From NCBI GenBank assembly GCA_019233165.1, contig JAFAMS010000078.1, positions 1-6,518 on the forward strand: 6,518 bases of DNA. Reading direction: 5' to 3'. Shown here in pieces: positions 1 to 4,906 of the stretch; position 1 is the stretch's first letter; every line of letters starts with the position of its first letter. The notes under the pieces are model-generated. The model ran no database searches. It saw only the letters and a list, made by a program, of their open reading frames with translations, and was not told the DNA's origin. The position numbers and the translations under genes were made by a program. Source of the stretch: Vulcanimicrobiota bacterium (GTDB lineage Bacteria; Vulcanimicrobiota; Vulcanimicrobiia; Vulcanimicrobiales; Vulcanimicrobiaceae).

Positions 1-370
1 TTCCGAACACCAGGAACAGCCAGAGCACGATTCGGCTGCGGAGCGGCACCCCGAAGCGTCGCGCAAGCTCCCATCCCGCGGTTGCGGCGAGCGCGGCGAG
101 GGCCCACGACAGGATCGTCTGATTCGTCTGCAGATGCCAAATCGCAACGAACGGGAGCAGGAGGACGGCCGGAAACGGCCCTTCGATGATATATCGTTCG
201 CCGCGATAGAGCAGCGCGTCGATGTAGGGCGGCGTGTCGACGGCGACGGTCCGATGCAAGAACGCATCGGCGAGATAGACGTAGTTGTTGTACGGCGTCG
301 CGTGCGGCCATGCGACAAACATCGCTGCGAACGTCAGCAGAAAGACCGCGACGCCGCCGAGCCAAGGCAT
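1..370 (-). CDS. Multi-pass membrane protein, GT39/mannosyltransferase-like, N-terminal fragment
   Basis: The minus strand is open from an ATG at 368-370 to the left edge, giving 123 residues; the C-terminal part is outside the window. The protein begins PWLGGVAVFLLTFAAMFVAW, a clear membrane segment at residues 3-21. A polar loop at about 22-65 contains PYNNYVYLADAF and RYIIEGPFPA, and further hydrophobic segments follow at about 66-80, 85-99 and 113-123. This layout, one N-terminal helix, a periplasmic-type loop with an Asp (D35), then closely spaced helices, resembles GT-C fold lipid-linked sugar transferases of the GT39 type. The resemblance is from general pattern, and substrate cannot be assigned. 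In-frame alternative starts are GTG at 386-388 and TTG at 416-418; a stop at 419-421 limits any longer start. I prefer the ATG because the helix follows it directly, although no strong ribosome-binding site precedes it. It is transcribed divergently from serA. Confidence 0.75.
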   Translation of the reverse strand, partial: MPWLGGVAVFLLTFAAMFVAWPHATPYNNYVYLADAFLHRTVAVDTPPYIDALLYRGERYIIEGPFPAVLLLPFVAIWHLQTNQTILSWALAALAATAGWELARRFGVPLRSRIVLWLFLVFG

Positions 371-430
371 TCTCGCCAGAGCGCCCACGGAGAAAGGCGG
401 TTCGACGGAGGCGTGCAACTACTCCGCTTC
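371..430. promoter_or_regulatory. Divergent intergenic region between the membrane-protein gene and serA
   Basis: These 60 nt separate the chosen start codons of two divergent genes, so at least part of both promoters should lie here or just inside the flanking coding sequence. I see no convincing -35/-10 pair, operator palindrome or riboswitch-like structure. A purine run with GGAGG at 407-411 is the only Shine-Dalgarno-like sequence on the serA side. It lies 19 nt before the ATG at 431 and only 1 nt before an in-frame GTG at 413, so it fits neither start well. The regulatory role is inferred from gene orientation alone. Confidence 0.3.
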
Positions 431-2026
431 ATGGTTGTCGCGCGCCGGGTGATCGTCGCAGAGCCCTTTGCAGAGAGCGGCCTGGCCGTGCTGCGCGAAG
501 CCGGGATCGAGGTCGATTCGCTCGTCGGCAAGCCGCGCGATGCGTTGATCGTCGCACTCGAAGGCGCGGACGGTCTGATCGTTCGTTCGGAGACGCGCGT
601 CGATCGCGAGCTCCTCGCCGCAGGACGCAGGCTCGTCGCCGTCGCGCGCGCCGGCGTCGGTGTCGATGCGATCGACGTCGACGCCGCGACGCAGGCCGGG
701 ATCGTCGTGCTCAATACGCCGAGCGCCAACACGCTCGCCGCTACCGAGCAGACGTTCGCGCTGATGCTCGCGCTGATCCGTCACACCGTCGACGCCGCGC
801 TGTCGCTGCGCGAGGGACGCTGGGACCGGCGGTCGTTCGTGGGAACGGAGCTGTACGGAAAGACGCTCGGGATCGTCGGACTGGGCCGGATCGGCGCCAA
901 CGTGGCCCAACGCGCCAAAGCGTTCGGGATGAAAATCATCGCGCACGATCCGTTCATCACGCAGGCGCGCGCCGACGCATTCGACGCAACGCTCCTCACC
1001 CTCGAAGAGCTGCTCCAACGTTCGGATATCGTAACGCTGCACATGGCGCTCGGCGAGCGAACCCGCGGTCTGATTCGCCGCCGCGAGCTCGACCTGCTAC
1101 GACCGCACGCGTACCTCATCAACTGCGCGCGCGGAGGACTGATCGACGAAGAAGATCTGCTCGCGGCGCTCGACGCGGGAAAGCTCGCCGGTGCCGGGAT
1201 CGACGTCGTCGCGCAGGAGCCTCCGCCTCCGGGCGGTACCGGAGCGCGTCTGCACCGCCATCCGAAAGTCGTCTCGACACCGCACCTCGGGGGCTCGACG
1301 GTCGAGGCGCTCGAGCGAATCGCCGTCGAGCTCGCGCAAGATCTCGCCCGCGTTCTGCTCGGCAGCCCGGCGGCGGGGGCCGTCAACGCTCCGACGTTCG
1401 GCGGCGCGGAAGGCGAGCGGATGCGCCCGTTCGTCGAGACGGCATACCGCATGGGCCGCTTTTATCCGCAGTACGCGCGACCGGCATCGCTGCCGACGTT
1501 TGCCTTCGTCGCCGAAGGCGAACTTTCGAACCTCAGTCCGGAACCGCTCGTCACCTCGTTCCTCTCGGGGTTGTTGCAAGGGACGACGGATCGGCGCGTC
1601 ACGATCGTGAACGCGCGCACGATCGCGGAAGAGCTCGGAGTTCGGATCGAAGCACGAACCGAGACGCGCGGCTCGTCGGCATACGCAGCGACGCTGCGCG
1701 TTCACGCCGGCCCGACGACGATCGTCGGAACGGTAGCGGGCGGCTCGCCGCGGATCGTCGAGCTCGACGGGTTCGAAATCGATGCGATCCCGATCGGCGG
1801 GATGGTGATCACCAAACACCGCGACGTCCCGGGGATGATCGGAAAGGTCGGTACGATCCTCGGCGACGCGGACGTCAACATCTCGACGATGCAAGTCTCG
1901 CGGACGCAAGATGCCGGCGGCGACGCGATCATGGTTCTCGGCGTCGACCGGCGCGCGCCCGACGACGCGCTCGAACGGCTTGGCGCGATCCAGGGGATCA
2001 GCGCGGTCCACGCGATCGAGATCTAG
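431..2026 (+). CDS. serA: D-3-phosphoglycerate dehydrogenase, long form with ASB and ACT domains
   Basis: This 531-residue cytosolic enzyme oxidises 3-phosphoglycerate to 3-phosphohydroxypyruvate with NAD+, the first step of the phosphorylated serine pathway. It has the length and order of type-1 PGDH: a split substrate-binding domain (about 1-100 and 285-315) around a Rossmann domain with GLGRIG at 150-155 and an acidic NAD-ribose residue D173. The catalytic set is present: R234 in NCARGGLID, E263 in AQEP and H285 in TPHLGGST. An allosteric substrate-binding (ASB) domain spans about 325-450. A C-terminal ACT domain at about 457-531 contains DVPGMIGKVGTIL and NISTMQ, the usual serine-sensing region, so feedback control by serine is plausible but not shown. 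The E263-H285 loop is Pro/Gly-rich and a few residues longer than I expect. The ATG at 431 fits the family N-terminus (VIVAEPFAESGLAVLREAG); the frame stays open further upstream only as antisense of the neighbouring membrane gene. The phosphatase gene follows after one base. Confidence 0.96.
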   Translation: MVVARRVIVAEPFAESGLAVLREAGIEVDSLVGKPRDALIVALEGADGLIVRSETRVDRELLAAGRRLVAVARAGVGVDAIDVDAATQAGIVVLNTPSANTLAATEQTFALMLALIRHTVDAALSLREGRWDRRSFVGTELYGKTLGIVGLGRIGANVAQRAKAFGMKIIAHDPFITQARADAFDATLLTLEELLQRSDIVTLHMALGERTRGLIRRRELDLLRPHAYLINCARGGLIDEEDLLAALDAGKLAGAGIDVVAQEPPPPGGTGARLHRHPKVVSTPHLGGSTVEALERIAVELAQDLARVLLGSPAAGAVNAPTFGGAEGERMRPFVETAYRMGRFYPQYARPASLPTFAFVAEGELSNLSPEPLVTSFLSGLLQGTTDRRVTIVNARTIAEELGVRIEARTETRGSSAYAATLRVHAGPTTIVGTVAGGSPRIVELDGFEIDAIPIGGMVITKHRDVPGMIGKVGTILGDADVNISTMQVSRTQDAGGDAIMVLGVDRRAPDDALERLGAIQGISAVHAIEI

Positions 2027-2027
2027 G

Positions 2028-2663
2028 ATGCTCGCGCTCGTCGCGCGCCACGGCGAGACGACGTGGAACGTCGAGGGCCGGTATCAAGGCCGCCGCGAAT
2101 CCCAGCTCTCACCGCTCGGGATGCGGCAAGGCGCGGCGCTCGCCGACGCGCTCGCCGTGGAGCAGCCGCCGATCGAACGGATCGTCTCCAGCCCGCTCGT
2201 GCGCTGCACCGCGACCGCGCAATTCGTCGCCGACCGCTTGCGACTGCCCGTCGAGACGGATCCTCGCCTCATCGAAATCGGCCACGGCGATTGGGAAGGG
2301 CGCCTCCGCGACGAGATCGCGCGCGACGATCCGCGCGGGTGGTATCTGTGGAAGAACGAGCCGACGAAGATCGTCTTCTCGGAAGGCGATTCGCTGCACG
2401 AGGTCGCCGCACGGTGGCGCGCGTTCGCCGCGGAAGCGCTAGCTGTTCCGACGCTCGTCGTCACGCACGATGCGGTGGTCCGAACCGCGATCGTCCTCGC
2501 GCAGGGCGGCTCGCTCGAACGCATTTGGGAGGTGCGCATGGAGAATGCGGCCTACGCGCGCTTTGACGCCGAGCCCGGGGGCTGGCGCCTCCTCCAACCG
2601 CTCGTCACCGGGCACCTCGAGGCCGCCGGCGTTCGCGCCGACGTTACGACGCAGGCGCTGTAA
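2028..2663 (+). CDS. Histidine phosphatase family protein (phosphoglycerate-mutase-like), possible phosphoserine phosphatase
   Basis: This 211-residue protein belongs to the histidine phosphatase (branch 1) superfamily. The signature ARHGETTWN sits at residues 6-14, with H8 as the expected phospho-accepting histidine beside R7. The other pocket residues are visible: R59 in SSPLVRC, E83 in LIEIGHGDWEG and H147 in VTHDAVVR. The size matches small cofactor-dependent mutase-like phosphatases (GpmB, CobC, PhoE and metal-independent phosphoserine phosphatases), which sequence alone separates poorly. The start ATG at 2028 is one base after the serA stop (TAG G ATG), so the two are almost surely co-transcribed and probably translationally coupled; there is no strong separate ribosome-binding site. 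Its place directly after serA makes phosphoserine dephosphorylation, the last step of serine synthesis, a reasonable inference, but 3-phosphoglycerate mutase or another phosphatase role is equally compatible with the motifs. Its 3' end overlaps the convergent glycosyltransferase gene by 20 nt. Confidence 0.9.
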   Translation: MLALVARHGETTWNVEGRYQGRRESQLSPLGMRQGAALADALAVEQPPIERIVSSPLVRCTATAQFVADRLRLPVETDPRLIEIGHGDWEGRLRDEIARDDPRGWYLWKNEPTKIVFSEGDSLHEVAARWRAFAAEALAVPTLVVTHDAVVRTAIVLAQGGSLERIWEVRMENAAYARFDAEPGGWRLLQPLVTGHLEAAGVRADVTTQAL

Positions 2664-4263
2664 GCGGCGCGAATCGCGTCTTCGCGACGAGGTCGTCGCG
2701 AACGAAAAACGCGCTGGTTCCCTGACGTTCGATTCCGATCAGCCGGTAGCCGCACGACTCTGCAAGCGCCTGCGGCGGTTTGGCACCGGGCGTCACGACG
2801 ACTTGCGGGCGAAACGCTCCGAAGCGCGCCCACGCCGCATCGCTCTCGGGCCCGAGCACAAGCAACTCGAATTCGTTGGGGACGCCGCACTTCCCGAGCT
2901 GCGTCGCAAAGTCGGCGTATCCGGCGCTATCGCCTTCCATCACCGCGCCGCGCCATCCGAGGGAGCGCGTGAGAAAGAGTGTGACCGTGTGTTCGCCGCC
3001 CGCAGGTACGCATTCGACGAAGGTGGGATCGGCCGGCGCGAGCCTGCGGAAAAGCTCGAGCAAGATTCCGTCCTCGCCTCCCGGCGACGCGATTTTCAGC
3101 TCGAAGCGCGTTAGCTCGCCCGGCGGAACGCTCCGCCCGGCCGAGCGCGGGACGATCCCGGCGAGCGCGCGCAGGCGCTCGAGCGCGCGCGCTGCGCCAT
3201 GCTCCCACGTCCAACCGGCACGCGCGATCTCCGCACCGCGCGCGCCCATCGCGCGCGCTTCGTCGGGATTGCCGTAGAGCCGTTGCATCGCCGCAACGAG
3301 CTGCGTCTCGGACGGCTCGAGCAAGAACGCTTCGTCGACGAGCTCGAGGCCGGCGTAGGCCTTGCCGAGCTTCACCGGCGACGCATCGAGATAGAGCGTG
3401 GTTTCGGGCGTCGTGAATTCGTCGCTCGCACCGCCGCGCGTTGCGATCGTCGCGATCCCGCTCGCCATCGCCTCGAGGATCGGTAGCCCAAAGCCTTCCC
3501 CGCGATACGGAGCGACGAGAGCCGTCGCGGCCCGGTAGAGATCGGCAAGCGCGACATCGCTGTAGACGGTGTCGATGTAGACGATCGGCGGCAGATCGGT
3601 GCGGCGGCTGAGCGCCAAGACGTGATCGCGCAGCCGGGTGCTCGTGCTCGAGCCTTTCTCGCCGAAATCTTTCACGACGAGCACGACGTTGTCGCCGGGT
3701 TTGAACGCCGCCACGTACGCGTTGACCGCGACGTCGACGCCTTTGCGCGCGATCGTGTCGCCGACGTACAGAAAGACGCAGCGGTCTTTGAGGCGGGCCG
3801 ACTTCGGCGGCCTTCCCGGACTGAACGTCTGGGGATCGTAGCCGAGCGGGACGACGGCGATTCGCTCTTCGGGGACGCCGGCGCGCGCGTACGTCGAGGC
3901 GACGAACGAACTGTAGCACCACACCTCGTCGGCGAGTTCGCGCGCCTGCTCGGCCCACGCCGACGGCAAACTCCCGTATTCCCACGGCTGCATATGCACG
4001 TACGCGCCGGCGCGCACGTGCGGAAAGACGGCGGGCCAGCGATGCCGGATCGTGACGTCGGGATCGGGATCGAATCGGCGCGTCCGCGCTGCTTGCAGTA
4101 ACTCGTCGGACGAAGTCCCGGCAATCTGCGCGACCGTCGGTTCGGCGAGGATTCCGAGGTCGATCTCGGCGCATCGCGCCAGCGCGCCGAAGAGCCCACG
4201 GTTGACGCGCGCCAGCGAGGATTCGATCAAGAAATCGCCGGTGACCTCGACGCGAATCGCCAT
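2644..4263 (-). CDS. GT4-type (GT-B fold) glycosyltransferase with fused C-terminal methyltransferase-like domain
   Basis: This 539-residue protein probably transfers a sugar from a nucleotide-sugar donor to a cell-surface glycan; donor and acceptor are unknown. Residues 1-375 form a GT-B enzyme. The N-terminal lobe contains YVHMQPWEYGSLPSAW (88-103) and the acceptor-side stretch DEVWCYSSFV, then VVPLGYDPQTFSPG links to the C-terminal lobe. There LYVGDTIARKG (G168, R173, K174) and GEGFGLPILEAMASG supply the donor-site residues, with the classical E-x7-E pair as E256 and E264. No signal peptide or membrane helix is seen. Residues about 387-526 form a second domain (GEDGILLELFRRL, FVECVPAGGE, GWRGAVMEGD, FRPQVVV, GTSAFFVRDDL). 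It resembles FkbM-like or related SAM-methyltransferase domains but lacks the expected glycine- and Asp-rich motifs, so it may be inactive. The ATG is 4 nt after the stop of the small gene upstream, indicating one operon with it and alaS. Confidence 0.92.
   Translation of the reverse strand: MAIRVEVTGDFLIESSLARVNRGLFGALARCAEIDLGILAEPTVAQIAGTSSDELLQAARTRRFDPDPDVTIRHRWPAVFPHVRAGAYVHMQPWEYGSLPSAWAEQARELADEVWCYSSFVASTYARAGVPEERIAVVPLGYDPQTFSPGRPPKSARLKDRCVFLYVGDTIARKGVDVAVNAYVAAFKPGDNVVLVVKDFGEKGSSTSTRLRDHVLALSRRTDLPPIVYIDTVYSDVALADLYRAATALVAPYRGEGFGLPILEAMASGIATIATRGGASDEFTTPETTLYLDASPVKLGKAYAGLELVDEAFLLEPSETQLVAAMQRLYGNPDEARAMGARGAEIARAGWTWEHGAARALERLRALAGIVPRSAGRSVPPGELTRFELKIASPGGEDGILLELFRRLAPADPTFVECVPAGGEHTVTLFLTRSLGWRGAVMEGDSAGYADFATQLGKCGVPNEFELLVLGPESDAAWARFGAFRPQVVVTPGAKPPQALAESCGYRLIGIERQGTSAFFVRDDLVAKTRFAPLTAPAS
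2681..2702. repeat. Perfect 10-bp inverted repeat in the convergent 3' region
   Basis: TTCGCGACGA at 2681-2690 and TCGTCGCGAA at 2693-2702 are exact reverse complements separated by GG. As RNA on either strand this would form a GC-rich hairpin, with a real loop of about 4 nt. It starts 18 nt after the phosphatase stop codon and lies inside the glycosyltransferase coding sequence (residues about 521-528). It could end or stabilise the serA-phosphatase transcript, but no U-tract follows on either strand, so it is not a standard intrinsic terminator. The repeat is directly seen; any function is inference. Confidence 0.55.
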
Positions 4264-4267
4264 CGAA

Positions 4268-4906
4268 TCAGCCCGCCGCCGGACGCGGCAGCGCGAACGT
4301 CGACGACGGCAACGACGGGAAGAATTGGTAGCGCCCCCACGAGATCCGCTCGGTCTGGAGTTTGCCGCGGACGTCGGCGCGGGCGTTCGCGCTCAGCGGC
4401 ATCCAATAGCGATCCGCCTTCGCATACACGATCGTTCCGGTCCCTACGACCCCGCCGCTCTCGGTCCGAAAGGCGACGCGGCGCGGCAAGAACGCGGCCC
4501 CGTCGATCGTCACCTGCGTCACCGCGTACGTCCCGGGGACGTGCGGCGCGGTTCGGAAGACGTAATCGACGTGCCGTCCCGCTTTTACGGTGCCGACGTA
4601 CGAAAACGCGTACGCATCCGGACTCGGCGCAATCGTCGCGACCGCGTAGCGGTCCCGGCGACGCGTGAAGATGCGCACTTGCGGCCGCAGAAACTTCTCC
4701 CCGTTGAGGCTCAGGATCTCGTCGCGCTCGTTCGAGGCCTCGCGATACACGCGATGATGGCGGACCTGCGGGCGCTCGCCTTGATGCTCGAAGTCGTACT
4801 CGAAGGTGTACGCGGCGGGTGCCCGGACCGAAGCGAGTGCGGTTGCGTACGCGGCGAGGACTTGATGGGGATCGAGCGCCGCAGCGAGCGCCAGCGCTGC
4901 GATCAG
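4268..4906 (-). CDS. Small probably exported protein of unknown function, apparent CTG start
   Basis: I do not recognise a named family. From CTG at 4904-4906 the frame encodes 212 residues. Residues 2-11 (IAALALAAAL) are hydrophobic like a short export-signal core, though with this start there is no basic residue before them. After DPHQVLAAYATAL, the rest is rich in alternating aromatic and charged residues (YTFEYDFEHQGERPQV, YAFSYVGTVKAGRHVDYVF, VTQVTIDGAAFLPRRVAF, GTGTIVYAKADRYWMP), suggesting a beta-rich periplasmic or surface protein. No catalytic motif or lipobox stands out. The first conventional start is GTG at 4748-4750, which would give only 160 residues and leave about 150 nt of coding-like sequence untranslated. 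The CTG is preceded by GGAG with 7 nt spacing and overlaps the alaS stop as CTGA. It ends 4 nt before the glycosyltransferase gene. The reading frame is well supported; the exact start is not. Confidence 0.7.
   Translation of the reverse strand: MIAALALAAALDPHQVLAAYATALASVRAPAAYTFEYDFEHQGERPQVRHHRVYREASNERDEILSLNGEKFLRPQVRIFTRRRDRYAVATIAPSPDAYAFSYVGTVKAGRHVDYVFRTAPHVPGTYAVTQVTIDGAAFLPRRVAFRTESGGVVGTGTIVYAKADRYWMPLSANARADVRGKLQTERISWGRYQFFPSLPSSTFALPRPAAG

Noticed and set aside
134..430. Possible 99-residue N-terminal extension of SerA
   Set aside because: The extension is highly charged, unlike any PGDH N-terminus, and is the antisense of the membrane-protein gene. The family start fits the ATG at 431.
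310..2442. Long 710-residue open frame on the plus strand across serA and the phosphatase gene
   Set aside because: It is extremely Arg-rich with no recognisable domain, and lies in the wrong frame over two clearly recognised genes. It is a product of high third-position GC.
2664..2720. Intrinsic terminator between the convergent operons
   Set aside because: A hairpin exists at 2681-2702, but there is no following T-run on either strand, so it was listed only as an inverted repeat.
2927..4174. 415-residue Arg-rich minus-strand frame within the glycosyltransferase gene
   Set aside because: It is an out-of-frame shadow of a gene with complete GT4 motifs.
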